A DNA stretch of 64,000 bases from contig NZ_CP133268.1 of NCBI RefSeq assembly GCF_030915385.1, positions 5,306,001 to 5,370,000 on the forward strand, in the 5' to 3' direction. A program made the translations under genes and the position numbers. Position 1 is the stretch's first letter; each line of letters begins with the position of its first letter. Positions 7,873-16,755 of the stretch are shown piece after piece. Origin of the DNA: Neobacillus sp. PS3-12. Its GTDB lineage: Bacteria; Bacillota; Bacilli; Bacillales; Cytobacillaceae. The notes below the pieces were generated by a model. The model was not told where the DNA came from. It saw only the letters and a list, made by a program, of their open reading frames with translations, and searched no databases.

Positions 7873-9144
7873 ATGAGACCCATTTTCATTAAAAATGCCT
7901 CACAACTTATCACAATAAAGAATAGTTCGAATACTCCGCTGATTAAAGAAGCAATGTCCAATCTGGGAATTATTGAAAATGGCAGTGTCCTGATCGAAAA
8001 TGGAAGAATCATAGCAGTTGGAAAAGATAATGCACTTTCTAACCAATATTCCGAACGGCTAAAAGAAGCATTGGTCATTGATGCGAGTGGGAAACTAGTT
8101 ACCCCTGGATTAGTTGACCCTCATACACATCTTATATTTGCTGGAAGCAGAGAACAAGAATTTAATATGAGACTCCAAGGGAAAACATATATGGAGATTA
8201 TGGAAATGGGTGGAGGCATCCATACTACAGCAAGACAAACGAAATCTGCTTCGCAAGAAGAGCTTTTCAATGAAGGATATGAGCGATTAAATCAATTTCT
8301 CCTTCATGGAGTGACAACTATTGAGGCAAAAAGCGGGTATGGAATGGAATGGGAAACAGAACGAAAACAGCTTGAAGTTGTGAAATCTCTGAACCAACAA
8401 CATGTTGTGGATATAGTATCAACTTTTATGGGAGCACATGCAGTCCCTAAAAAGTATAAAGTAAATCCCGAACAATATGTTGAGCTTGTCATAAAAGAAA
8501 TGATTCCAAAGGTTGCAGAGCTAGGGCTGGCAGAATTTAATGATGTATTTTGCGAAAAAGGAGTGTTTACTCCAAAACAGGATAAACGAATTTTGGATAC
8601 AGGAAAGGAGTTTGGTTTAAGACCAAAAATTCATGCGGATGAAATAGAACCTTATGGAGGAGCGGAATTGGCAGCAGAGGTCGGGGCGATATCTGCGGAT
8701 CATTTATTAAAAACTAGTGAAATAGGAAGTTACCTGATGGCTAAAAGGGGTGTGGTGGGTGTCCTGCTTCCTGGCACAGCTTATTTTTTGATGGCCGAGT
8801 TTGCAAATGCGAGAAAGCTGATTGATAAGGGGGTGCCTGTGGCTTTAGCTACGGATTTTAATCCAGGATCGTCTCCAACTGCTTCTTTGCCTTTTATAAT
8901 GAATTTAGGATGTTTAAAAATGGGGATGACACCCGCAGAAGTAATACCTGCGGCAACTATTAACGCCGCACATGCGATTGGCAGAGGAAATGAAATTGGC
9001 AGCATTGAGGTAGGAAAAAAGGCAGACATTACGATCTTTAATGTGTCAAATTTTATGAAACTGCAATACTTTTATGGAATCAACCATACCGATACAGTCA
9101 TTAAAAACGGGCAGATAGTTGTAAAGGGGGGGAAGATTGAGTGA
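7873..9144 (+). CDS. hutI: Imidazolonepropionase
   Basis: Hydrolyses imidazolonepropionate to N-formimidoyl-L-glutamate. It is a 423-aa amidohydrolase-fold metal enzyme. The metal-binding DPHTHLIFAG, the IEAKSGYG loop, KIHADE, and the late ALATDFNPGSSPT are all in place. The ATG at 7873 follows AAGGTGG; the frame is open to 7861 but that codon overlaps the ribosome site. It begins 17 bases after hutU, and its stop overlaps the hutG start (GTGA), so the three genes are co-transcribed and translationally linked. Confidence 0.96.
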   Translation: MRPIFIKNASQLITIKNSSNTPLIKEAMSNLGIIENGSVLIENGRIIAVGKDNALSNQYSERLKEALVIDASGKLVTPGLVDPHTHLIFAGSREQEFNMRLQGKTYMEIMEMGGGIHTTARQTKSASQEELFNEGYERLNQFLLHGVTTIEAKSGYGMEWETERKQLEVVKSLNQQHVVDIVSTFMGAHAVPKKYKVNPEQYVELVIKEMIPKVAELGLAEFNDVFCEKGVFTPKQDKRILDTGKEFGLRPKIHADEIEPYGGAELAAEVGAISADHLLKTSEIGSYLMAKRGVVGVLLPGTAYFLMAEFANARKLIDKGVPVALATDFNPGSSPTASLPFIMNLGCLKMGMTPAEVIPAATINAAHAIGRGNEIGSIEVGKKADITIFNVSNFMKLQYFYGINHTDTVIKNGQIVVKGGKIE

Positions 9145-10172
9145 CAAGTTTTCTTTATCCTAAAATTCATCCTCCAAGTTTTACCTGGAGCGATACGCAA
9201 AATAAGATAGAGAGAATTCATGAATGGATAAAGCCAATTACAAATAAAATCGATCCAATTGAGTGTAAAAAAGCTGAGATCATTATTGTAGGAGTTCCAC
9301 TCTCAAGATCCTCTATTAGCTCGTCTGGAGCATCAGAATTTCCAGAGGCATTTAGACGGTCATGGAGATATTTTACCACCTACAATCTAGAAGATAATAT
9401 TGATTTATCTACCATGATGGCATTTGATGCAGGAGATGTTCCCATGCATGTTACGGATATCAGCAAATGCCATAATAATATTATTTACGCATCGAAGGCC
9501 CTTCACAGCCACTTTCAAACTTCAATTATAACTGCAATTGGCGGTGATCATTCCATAACCGCAATGATGGTAAAAGGAATGAATCAAGTAAATCCATTGA
9601 AAAAGGTTGGTATTCTCCAATTTGATACTCATTTTGATTTGCGAGATTTGTCCGAAAATGGACCCTCAAATGGAACACCAATGCGAAACCTCATAGAAAG
9701 CGGTATCGTAAATGGTGAGAACATGTATAATGTCGGATTACATGGTTTTTTTAATTCGAAAAATTTAAAAATTTTTGCTGATGAAAATGGTGTAAATTAT
9801 TTTACACTGAGGCAAATGAGAAAAGATGGTATGAAAAAAACGGTCCGCCGTTGTTTGAAAGAACTATCTTCGAAAGTAGATGTAATATATTTAACGGTTG
9901 ATATGGACGTATTGGATATTGCCTATGCTCCAGGAGTTCCCGCTTCAACCCCAGGTGGAATGACAACCGAAGAACTACTTGATGGGGTTTTAGAAGCAGG
10001 AAAACATCCGCTTGTTAGGGCAATGGATCTAGTTTGTCTCGACCCTTTAAGAGACTCGCATGTCCAGCAAACAGTTAAGCTTGGAACGCTTGTTTTTTTA
10101 ACATTTCTTTCTGGCGTTGCACTGCAAAAAAAGCAAGACAAAAATGACGAAAAAAAAGGGAGCTTTCTGTAA
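9141..10172 (+). CDS. hutG: Formimidoylglutamase
   Basis: Splits N-formimidoyl-L-glutamate to glutamate and formamide, the last step of the pathway. It is a 343-aa arginase/ureohydrolase-family protein. The two-manganese ligands lie in GGDHSIT, FDTHFDLRD and VDMDVLD, followed by APGVPASTPGG. It starts with GTG overlapping the hutI stop by 4 bases and has an AAAGGGGGG ribosome site. The usual last gene of the Bacillus operon, the histidine permease hutM, is absent; an acetate transporter follows after 392 bases. Confidence 0.96.
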   Translation: MTSFLYPKIHPPSFTWSDTQNKIERIHEWIKPITNKIDPIECKKAEIIIVGVPLSRSSISSSGASEFPEAFRRSWRYFTTYNLEDNIDLSTMMAFDAGDVPMHVTDISKCHNNIIYASKALHSHFQTSIITAIGGDHSITAMMVKGMNQVNPLKKVGILQFDTHFDLRDLSENGPSNGTPMRNLIESGIVNGENMYNVGLHGFFNSKNLKIFADENGVNYFTLRQMRKDGMKKTVRRCLKELSSKVDVIYLTVDMDVLDIAYAPGVPASTPGGMTTEELLDGVLEAGKHPLVRAMDLVCLDPLRDSHVQQTVKLGTLVFLTFLSGVALQKKQDKNDEKKGSFL

Positions 10173-10189
10173 AAAAACTTCACTTTTTA

Positions 10190-10207
10190 TCACTATAGGT
10201 ATAGTGA
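10190..10207. repeat. Perfect inverted repeat after hutG
   Basis: TCACTATA-GG-TATAGTGA is an exact 8-bp dyad 18 bases after the hutG stop. It is not followed by a clear T tract, so it is a weak terminator at best and might be a protein-binding site. Confidence 0.4.
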
Positions 10208-10376
10208 AAATTTAGCTTTGTCTAATCTTAGCTAGGTTTTTTTGATTTTATAAAAAAGATTGACATTTTCTCTCAAAAAGTTATAATTTTATTGAATAGT
10301 TTGAAAAATCAAAATAAAGGGAATAGCGGAAAATATCGAACTGATAAAAAAATAGACATTATTTGTTATTCAAAAA

Positions 10377-10390
10377 AGAAACCGCTTTCT
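10377..10390 (+). promoter_or_regulatory. Candidate cre (CcpA) site before the acetate transporter
   Basis: AGAAACCGCTTTCT is an almost perfect palindrome and matches the cre consensus TGWAANCGNTNWCA at all but the two end bases. CcpA control of acetate metabolism is known in Bacillus. No assay or search supports it here. Confidence 0.4.
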
Positions 10391-10564
10391 CTTTTGGCGC
10401 ATTCGGAGGTGATTTGCGAAAAAACAGAGACCCTTGTCATAAATAATGAAACCAAAAAACATCAGCGGCTGTCAATATTTCATTTTGTGAAATGACATGC
10501 CTTGGAAAATACATAATATTTAAGTCTACTAGAACTTTTTATTATATTTATTAGGAGGAATAAA

Positions 10565-11209
10565 ATGGAAAATGAAAACAAATCAGTAAAAATTGTAGTA
10601 GCAGACCCTTCGGCAATCGGATTATTTGGACTAGCTATGGTTACCCTTGTTGCATCAACACAAAAACTAGGAATTACCACTGGGTTATCATTTGTCATAC
10701 CTTGGGCTTTATTCCTTGGTGGAATCGCTCAATTGTATGCCAGCATACAAGATTCTAAACATAATAATGTATTTGGGGCTACTGCCTTTGGAGCATATGG
10801 ATTATTCTGGCTTGGCGTTGGAGTATCTTGGTTAATTCAATTAGGTGTTTTTGGTAAAGCATTGGCTTCAACTGTAGATCCGAAACAATTGGGTGTTGCG
10901 TTTGTCGGATACCTCATTTTCAGTATCTTTATGACAATTGGCGCAATGGAAACACACAAAGTTCTGTTCAGTATTTTTGTATTAATTGACGTTTTATTTG
11001 TCGGTCTTGCGTTAACCACTTTCGGTGTAGCTCCAGAAACTACTCATCAAATAGCAGCCATTGCAGAATTACTGATTGCATTACTAAGTTTTTATGGTGC
11101 TGCTGCTGCGGTTTTAAACCCCCACTTTGGGAAGGTATTCTTGCCGGTAGGAAAACCGTTTGGAATCTTTAAGCAAACTGTCCAATTGAAAATGGTAAAA
11201 AAAGCTTAA
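10565..11209 (+). CDS. GPR1/FUN34/YaaH-family acetate transporter
   Basis: A 214-aa membrane protein with six predicted helices, of the family that includes E. coli SatP (YaaH), which moves acetate and succinate across the cytoplasmic membrane. The family N-terminal signature appears as DPSAIGLFGLAMVT, just before helix 1, instead of the common NPAPLGL. ATG 10565 follows AGGAGGAA. The gene stands alone with a terminator after it. With malate synthase nearby and a cre-like site upstream, acetate uptake and use is the probable role. Confidence 0.88.
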   Translation: MENENKSVKIVVADPSAIGLFGLAMVTLVASTQKLGITTGLSFVIPWALFLGGIAQLYASIQDSKHNNVFGATAFGAYGLFWLGVGVSWLIQLGVFGKALASTVDPKQLGVAFVGYLIFSIFMTIGAMETHKVLFSIFVLIDVLFVGLALTTFGVAPETTHQIAAIAELLIALLSFYGAAAAVLNPHFGKVFLPVGKPFGIFKQTVQLKMVKKA

Positions 11210-11235
11210 ACTTTATCAAATTAATATTAAATTTT

Positions 11236-11271
11236 AAAAAGGATGGACGAATAATTTCGGTCATCCTTTTT
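11236..11271 (+). terminator. Terminator after the acetate transporter
   Basis: A hairpin with stems AAAAAGGATG and CATCCTTTTT, extended by partly paired inner bases, ending in a T tract. Confidence 0.8.
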
Positions 11272-11395
11272 CGCATCAGTTTAAAAGCTCAGGCCCTAAC
11301 GAAAAAAAGTAATTTTAGAAAAAAAGGAAGTATTTTATTCCTTATTAGAATATAATATTATTTTGTGATATTTTATTTTTCTAAGGAGTTCATTA

Positions 11396-12766
11396 ATGTA
11401 TCAGACCTTTACGATAAAACAAAAGATAAAATTAATTTTTATTATGTTAATCCCCATCTTAATAACACAACTGGGTATGTTTTCAATGGTATTCTTCAAT
11501 ACCGTTATGTCTGGCAAATACAATTCAGCCGATTTGGCGGGAGTTGCAATTGGTTCTTCCATTTGGAATCCGATTTTTACGGGATTAAGCGGAATTTTGC
11601 TTGCAGTTTCCCCGATTGTGGCACAACGATTTGGGGAAAAGAAAATGAAGGAATTATCAAATGTATTAATCCATGGCATCTACCTAGCAATTATGATTTC
11701 ATTAATCGTGCTGATTCTGGGCTTTTTTTTACTTAATCCAATACTTAATAAAATGAATTTAAGCTCATCCGTTCAGCGAATAGCATTTGACTATTTGGTC
11801 GGTTTATCCTTTGGCATTTTTCCATTATTTTTATTTAATGTCTTACGATCATTTATTTATGGATTAGGAAAAACCCGTGTAGTAATGGTAATTTTGCTTA
11901 TTTCATTGCCAATTAACTTGTTTTTTAATTATGTTCTGATCTTTGGAAAATGGGGATTTCCTGAACTAGGGGGGGCTGGGGCTGGCTATGCTAGTTCCGT
12001 AACCGAATGGGTGATGGTGGGACTAACTTTATATGTAATTAAAGCATTTAAACCATTTTCTGAATATACATCCGTTTCCACTTTTAAACAATTTTCATTT
12101 AAGTACTTTGCCGAAATTTTAAAAATTGGCGTGCCAATGGGGCTCTCGACTTTTTTTGAAACAAGTATGTTTGCAGTTGTCACAATTTTAATTTCAACTT
12201 ATGCTGTTACAACGATAGCAGCCTACCAAGCTGCATTAAACTTTATCTCTTTTATTTATATGATCCCATTTAGTATGGGGATGGCACTGACAGTTCTAGT
12301 TGGATTTGAAGTGGGGGCCAAAAGATACCAAGATGCTAAAATTTATAGCTGGCTTGGGGCTTCACTTGCTGTTCTAATTGCTATTATTTTTGGAGTTTTA
12401 GTTGTCTTATTCCGAAATGAAGTAGCAGGCTTTTATTCCAATGAGCAGGCTGTAATCCGCTTAACAAGCAATTTTCTTATATACGCTCTGTTTTTTCATA
12501 TTTCTGATGCCATACAGGTTACAGTACAATCTGCGCTTAGGGGCTACAGGGATGTTAATCTTGCCTTCATCATGACACTTATCGCATATTGGATTATTTG
12601 TTTACCTGCGGGCTATTTTATGGCGAATTTCATGAATCAGGGTGCAACAGGGTATTGGTTTGGATTAACGATTGGCCTTCTTGCTGCTGGAATTTGTATG
12701 TCAATTAGGCTAATTTATATCCAGAAAAATAAATTTACTAGTTTTAAGGTAAAGGAAGTAGTTTAA
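11396..12766 (+). CDS. MATE-family multidrug efflux transporter
   Basis: A 456-aa inner membrane protein with twelve hydrophobic segments in two similar halves, as in NorM/MATE exporters that expel drugs in exchange for sodium or protons. Typical features are the N-terminal ITQLGMFSMVFFNTVMSGKYN and a half-repeat beginning near KFAEILKIGVPMGLS. ATG 11396 follows AAGGAG. It stands alone with a terminator after it, followed by an MFS exporter in the same direction. The substrate cannot be told from sequence. Confidence 0.9.
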   Translation: MYQTFTIKQKIKLIFIMLIPILITQLGMFSMVFFNTVMSGKYNSADLAGVAIGSSIWNPIFTGLSGILLAVSPIVAQRFGEKKMKELSNVLIHGIYLAIMISLIVLILGFFLLNPILNKMNLSSSVQRIAFDYLVGLSFGIFPLFLFNVLRSFIYGLGKTRVVMVILLISLPINLFFNYVLIFGKWGFPELGGAGAGYASSVTEWVMVGLTLYVIKAFKPFSEYTSVSTFKQFSFKYFAEILKIGVPMGLSTFFETSMFAVVTILISTYAVTTIAAYQAALNFISFIYMIPFSMGMALTVLVGFEVGAKRYQDAKIYSWLGASLAVLIAIIFGVLVVLFRNEVAGFYSNEQAVIRLTSNFLIYALFFHISDAIQVTVQSALRGYRDVNLAFIMTLIAYWIICLPAGYFMANFMNQGATGYWFGLTIGLLAAGICMSIRLIYIQKNKFTSFKVKEVV

Positions 12767-12788
12767 ACATTTTTGCATCTACATTTGT

Positions 12789-12816
12789 AAAGCAGTGTTA
12801 GAATTCACTGCTTTTT
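12789..12816 (+). terminator. Terminator after the MATE transporter
   Basis: A 9-bp stem (AAAGCAGTG/CACTGCTTT) with an 8-base loop and T tract. Confidence 0.85.
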
Positions 12817-12877
12817 CTATTGAAAAAAATGGTAAAATATTATTTTGGGTAAACATCAGGGAATTTTAGGAGGAAAT

Positions 12878-14209
12878 ATGGAAAAAAATCGTTACGTTTT
12901 TTGGGGACTTGTTATTACAACCCTTATTTCAGCACTTGATTCTAATATCATGCAAACGGCAAGTCCAACGATAGCCAGACAACTTGGAGGAATGCAGTTG
13001 TTTGCCTGGATCTTTGTTGTATATATGCTAGCAAGCACCATCACTGTACCACTTTATGGGAAACTTTCTGATATGTATGGCCGAAAAAAACTTTTAATGG
13101 CTGCTGTAGGATTATTTACGATTGGCTCCATTTTAGCGGGAATAGCGAACTCAATGGTCTTACTTGTTATCTGCAGAGGTGTGCAGGGTTTGGGCGCAGG
13201 CGGTATGCTTACCCTATCTTTAGTTATTGTTGGAGATTTATTTACCATTGAAAAACGCGGGAAAATTCAGGCAGTATTCAGTAGCATATGGGCGATATCC
13301 TCCATCGTTGGACCAGTTCTTGGTTCCTTTTTTGTCCAAACATTAACCTGGAGATGGATTTTCTTTATTAATATTCCAATTGGTGCTGCCACAGTTCTTT
13401 GTTTAATTCCATATAAGGAAAAGCTAAGTTTCAGAAAAACATTGATCGATTATAAGGGTTTTTTCATTTTTGGAATTTCAACCACACTCCTCTTATTATC
13501 CACAAATGTGAGTAATGGTCTGTGGTATTTATTGCTTGGAATTATTGGATTGATTCTCTTTATTTTTGTTGAACGAAAAGTGGCGGAGCCATTTTTGCCT
13601 GTTTCTTTATTTAAAAATAAAGGTATTCTTGTTGTAAATCTATTTATGCTTTTCTATAGTGGATCATTTTTTGGTACATCAAATTTTATTCCATTGTATC
13701 TGCAGCAGGGAAGCCATATGAGTATTTATAAAAGCGGACTCATTCTTTTAAGTATCGCAGTAGGCTGGATGTTTGGCAGTATTCCAGCAGGGAAATGGAT
13801 TATTAATTTTGGATATAAAAACCTTTTTATAATTGGAAGCTTTGTAACCACTATATCCGGCTTTTTGTTATATTTGTACATTGGTGTTTTATCGTATTTA
13901 GGTTTATTTGCGCTATTACTTGTTCAAGGTTTTTCGTTTGGACTTCTGTTTGCAGTAGGAACAATTGCTTCTCAGGAGCTAGCTGAATCGGAAATTAAAG
14001 GAATATCAACATCATTACAAATGTTTTTAAGAAACATTGGAACCTCAGTAGGTGTCACAGTTATGGGTGTTTTAATTAATCACGCAGTATCCATAATGAT
14101 TGGTATGAAAAATGTTTTTCTATTTGCACTTTTGTTAAGCATACTTACGATTATATTTAGTTTTTTAATTCCAACCAAAGAAACACTAATAAAAGAGGTA
14201 ACAGAATAA
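12878..14209 (+). CDS. MFS drug exporter, DHA2 (EmrB/QacA-like)
   Basis: A 443-aa major facilitator protein. The N-terminal ALDSNIMQTASPTIARQL corresponds to the family's LD..IV..A.P.I motif, and the loop motif is present as GKLSDMYGRKK. The region RGVQGLGAGGM and the WRWIFFINIPIG motif are characteristic of 14-helix drug:proton antiporters. ATG 12878 follows TTAGGAGGAA; the longer frame from 12845 lacks a ribosome site. The protein is shorter than many DHA2 members, so the number of helices should be checked. A terminator follows. Confidence 0.88.
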   Translation: MEKNRYVFWGLVITTLISALDSNIMQTASPTIARQLGGMQLFAWIFVVYMLASTITVPLYGKLSDMYGRKKLLMAAVGLFTIGSILAGIANSMVLLVICRGVQGLGAGGMLTLSLVIVGDLFTIEKRGKIQAVFSSIWAISSIVGPVLGSFFVQTLTWRWIFFINIPIGAATVLCLIPYKEKLSFRKTLIDYKGFFIFGISTTLLLLSTNVSNGLWYLLLGIIGLILFIFVERKVAEPFLPVSLFKNKGILVVNLFMLFYSGSFFGTSNFIPLYLQQGSHMSIYKSGLILLSIAVGWMFGSIPAGKWIINFGYKNLFIIGSFVTTISGFLLYLYIGVLSYLGLFALLLVQGFSFGLLFAVGTIASQELAESEIKGISTSLQMFLRNIGTSVGVTVMGVLINHAVSIMIGMKNVFLFALLLSILTIIFSFLIPTKETLIKEVTE

Positions 14210-14218
14210 ACATGCTTG

Positions 14219-14247
14219 AACCAAGCACTAATTCAGTAGCTTGGTTT
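14219..14247 (+). terminator. Terminator after the MFS exporter
   Basis: An 8-bp stem (AACCAAGC/GCTTGGTT) followed by TTTTAAATTTC. Confidence 0.7.
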
Positions 14248-14355
14248 TAAATTTCTTTTTTCCTTTGGATGAATTTATGGAGTACGTGTCAAAATAAAAA
14301 GTATCAAATAAATGACTCTTTGTTTAACTTATTTATTCCATAAAAGGAGGAAAGT

Positions 14356-14679
14356 ATGCCACGTCGAACAGGAAAAGCTAATGAAGAGGAAAGGGATACA
14401 ATTGTTCTTTCTGAAAGTAATGAAGACGGTGAAGATGAGGTTACCTGCTTAAATAGAATGCTTGGAGCGGTAATGAGATACATTTCCGACGATGAAATAG
14501 TCGAAATAGACATTGAATATTTGCTGGAAACCACAAAAGGTCTCCGAAAGTGGTGGGATGAATATCGGGAAAAAGATCGTAAAAGAGTTGAAGAGGATAT
14601 AAAAAAATCATTGAGTGGCTTATCAATAGAAGAATTAGAAAAGATACGCGAACAAATACAAGAAAAAGGAAAAGATTAA
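14356..14679 (+). CDS. Hypothetical acidic protein, 107 aa
   Basis: Function unknown. The ATG follows a perfect AAAGGAGGAAAG ribosome site. The protein is highly charged, with an acidic N-terminal third (SNEDGEDEVT), a hydrophobic patch (CLNRMLGAVMRYI) and an alpha-helical C-terminus rich in Glu and Lys. There is no membrane segment. The arrangement suggests a small soluble helical protein that may bind a partner. It stands alone between the MFS gene and fbpB. Confidence 0.7.
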   Translation: MPRRTGKANEEERDTIVLSESNEDGEDEVTCLNRMLGAVMRYISDDEIVEIDIEYLLETTKGLRKWWDEYREKDRKRVEEDIKKSLSGLSIEELEKIREQIQEKGKD

Positions 14680-14701
14680 TGAATATATCTACAAAAATAA
14701 A

Positions 14702-14724
14702 AAAGGAGAGCTAAAGTCTCCTTT
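14702..14724 (-). terminator. Terminator of fbpB
   Basis: An 8-bp stem (AAAGGAGA/TCTCCTTT) that, read on the minus strand, is followed by a T-rich tract. It lies about 60 bases after the fbpB stop. Confidence 0.65.
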
Positions 14725-14782
14725 CAATGATTTCCACAAATATAAAATTTTAATTGCAAAGTAATCTTAATTTATCAGAGTT

Positions 14783-14923
14783 TTAGTTTTTTGACGATGA
14801 GATTAATTTTTTGGAGTATTTATCATCAATCCTTGTTTCAATTTTTTCTAAGGCTTTTATATCCATTTCGATTTCCTTTTTATTATCTATCATGAGTTCC
14901 TTAAAAATTTTCTTAGGTCTCAT
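14783..14923 (-). CDS. fbpB: Fur-regulated small basic protein (FbpB-like)
   Basis: A 46-aa protein that begins MRPKKIFKELMIDNKKEIE and continues ALEKIETRIDDKYSKK. This matches the pattern of the small FbpB family, which in B. subtilis works with the FsrA RNA in the iron-sparing response by helping repress iron-rich proteins. Evidence for a real gene is GAGGTGA six bases before the ATG, an extended -10 promoter (TGGTATAAT) 26 bases upstream and a terminator downstream. A weak AT-rich palindrome near 14982-14996 might be a Fur box, but the match is poor. The family call is from memory of short homologues. Confidence 0.7.
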   Translation of the reverse strand: MRPKKIFKELMIDNKKEIEMDIKALEKIETRIDDKYSKKLISSSKN

Positions 14924-14948
14924 ATGTCACCTCACTTCCCTTAACATA

Positions 14949-14957
14949 ATTATACCA
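14949..14957 (-). promoter_or_regulatory. Extended -10 promoter of fbpB
   Basis: TGGTATAAT on the minus strand is a perfect extended -10 element. No good -35 hexamer is seen, as is common for this promoter type. Confidence 0.6.
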
Positions 14958-15202
14958 GAAGACAAAATGATTGAATTGTTGGAATATTACAATTATATGA
15001 ACTTTTAAATAAAATGTAGAAGACTAGGAATTATTGTAGAAATATAGCAAAAAACCAAATGTGATGATAATCAAAAGCAACGGCCCCATTCTGTATCCAA
15101 CCATATTGGAAACCTTTATCTTTAAATTACCGAAAATATCCTATTATAGTTCTTTTCTAAATAAAACAAAATAATATGGGTGTTAATTTTTAAGGGGGGA
15201 TT

Positions 15203-15616
15203 TTGTTGAAATGGCATAAAAGGGTTCTTTCCATGATTCAGGAACGACATGATAAAAAAGTGGCTTTAGCAGTAGACACTTCTACAAATAAAGTTCCAAG
15301 TATATTGATTAACAATATAGTAAAGCTTTTTGAACAGCTTAAACCTGATACGATCTTGATTCAAGCTGACTTTAAAATAAGAGATATTTCGCCCGTAAAA
15401 AGTGATACCATAAAGTATTTTACACATGGGAAATCATCCTATACATTGGTACTTGAGTGGGCAGAACAAGAGAACATTGATACACTTTTTTATATTACAG
15501 ATGTCACTGGCTTCATTCCTGAAGAAATGGATAAAGTCAATTATGAAGTATTTTGGTTAGTACCCGATGCTTTTTTACCACGAGTCCCATTTGGCAAGGC
15601 AATAAAAGTTGCATAG
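15203..15616 (+). CDS. Stand-alone VWA-like domain protein
   Basis: A 137-aa protein resembling the C-terminal VWA-like domain (PF09967 type) of larger proteins that carry an N-terminal putative metallopeptidase domain (DUF2201). Visible pieces are KVALAVDTSTN with a metal-site DTS, DTILIQADFKI, YTLVLEWAEQENIDTLFYITD and a C-terminal PFGKAIKV. Family proteins are usually several hundred residues long. Here TTG 15203 (or TTG 15206) follows AAGGGGGGA, so the short form seems to be translated as such. It could be a stand-alone version or a remnant that acquired a ribosome site. No AAA+ ATPase partner is nearby. Confidence 0.65.
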   Translation: MLKWHKRVLSMIQERHDKKVALAVDTSTNKVPSILINNIVKLFEQLKPDTILIQADFKIRDISPVKSDTIKYFTHGKSSYTLVLEWAEQENIDTLFYITDVTGFIPEEMDKVNYEVFWLVPDAFLPRVPFGKAIKVA

Positions 15617-15650
15617 CAAAAATCCCTCACTTATTGTGAGGGATTTTTGC
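15616..15650. terminator. Terminator after the VWA-like gene
   Basis: A perfect 15-bp stem (GCAAAAATCCCTCAC and its complement) with a TTATT loop. Confidence 0.9.
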
Positions 15651-15773
15651 TATTTTTCCCCATTTCAGGCGGTTATTTTTTTTTGAATTTTTGCTGAAAT
15701 TAAAAACGGAATTTTACTTCTACGAAATATTCTGATATAATTGAATAAATATTTTGGAACGGGAGGGTTATTT

Positions 15774-16616
15774 GTGGACAGAAAGGAAACAGATGAACTG
15801 GTAAAGTCTTTTGCTTCTTGGTTAAAAATCCAAGGAAAATCAGATGGGACATTAAATACCTATATAGGTGTAATCAATTGTTTTTATGATTTTTTGTTTA
15901 AAAATGGCTTGAATTTGCAGGACATTCAATCTGAAGATGTACAGGCATATATCCATAATCTCGAAAAGGAAAATAAAAGTCCAGGAACCGTTGAAAAACA
16001 TTTTGCAGCTATTAGTGTTTTATCCAAGTTTTTAAATAATCCCAAAATAATCCTAAATATTGAAAGAAAATTAAAAGAAAAAGTCAATGAAGTTCCAGAA
16101 TCTCTAAATCCTGCTGAACAGAAGAAATTAATTGAAGAAGTGTTAGCGGATGGAAACTTGCGAAATATTACGATGATTTTCACTTTGTTACACACTGGTA
16201 TTAGAGTTTCAGAACTATGTGATCTTAATAAAGATGATGTAATATTGGACTCAGATAACGCTTACTTAATTGTAAAACAGGTAAACTCAAATGAAGGCAG
16301 AGAAATTCCTTTATCTGAAGAGTTACATAAATATCTTGAAAGGTATATTGACTCACAAAATAATGAAAATCCTGCATTATTTGTGTCAAATATTAACAAA
16401 AGATTAACACCTAGGGCAGTACAGTATATCTTGAAAAAATATAATGTTCATCCTCATAAACTACGTCATACCTTTTGTCAGAAGCTGATTAATAATGGTG
16501 TGGACTTACACACTGTATCAAAATTGGCTGGGCATAAGGATATAAATGTGACCAAAAGATATTCAAAAGAAATTGAACCAGATGTTAAACGGGCAATCGA
16601 TAAAACATTTATATAA
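15774..16616 (+). CDS. Tyrosine recombinase (XerC/XerD-like integrase)
   Basis: A 280-aa site-specific recombinase. It has an N-terminal SAM-like DNA-binding domain (about 1-95), a catalytic domain, and all the expected active-site residues: Arg144 (HTGIRVSEL), His228 and Arg231 (HKLRHTF), His254 (LAGHKDINVT) and nucleophile Tyr263 (KRYSK). Start GTG 15774 follows GGGAGGG. Unlike the housekeeping xerC/xerD loci, it stands alone among small unknown genes. It may be a dimer resolvase paralogue or the integrase of a small lost element. No flanking attachment repeats were found by eye. Confidence 0.9.
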   Translation: MDRKETDELVKSFASWLKIQGKSDGTLNTYIGVINCFYDFLFKNGLNLQDIQSEDVQAYIHNLEKENKSPGTVEKHFAAISVLSKFLNNPKIILNIERKLKEKVNEVPESLNPAEQKKLIEEVLADGNLRNITMIFTLLHTGIRVSELCDLNKDDVILDSDNAYLIVKQVNSNEGREIPLSEELHKYLERYIDSQNNENPALFVSNINKRLTPRAVQYILKKYNVHPHKLRHTFCQKLINNGVDLHTVSKLAGHKDINVTKRYSKEIEPDVKRAIDKTFI

Positions 16617-16628
16617 TTTTAAAAAACC

Positions 16629-16666
16629 AAAAACCAAAAACCGTCATTTTTCGGTTTTTGGTTTTT
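16629..16666 (+). terminator. Terminator after the recombinase
   Basis: A 15-bp stem (AAAAACCAAAAACCG and its complement) ending in a T tract. Confidence 0.85.
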
Positions 16667-16755
16667 ATTATGAAGATAAGTACCCTCACACTTTCAATAC
16701 TTCCTTCGAATAATTTATTAGAGCAAGATAAAAAATAAATTTTTGGAGGTTGAAG

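Larger units (their letters stand above)
10173..10564 (+). promoter_or_regulatory. Intergenic region before the acetate transporter
   Basis: No convincing gene. It holds a perfect inverted repeat at 10190-10207 just after hutG and a cre-like palindrome at 10377-10390. A 67-codon frame (10292-10495) has no ribosome site and was rejected. Confidence 0.4.

Noticed and set aside
10292..10495. 67-codon reading frame before the acetate transporter
   Set aside because: There is no ribosome site at its TTG start, composition is unlike a protein and it covers a cre-like site.
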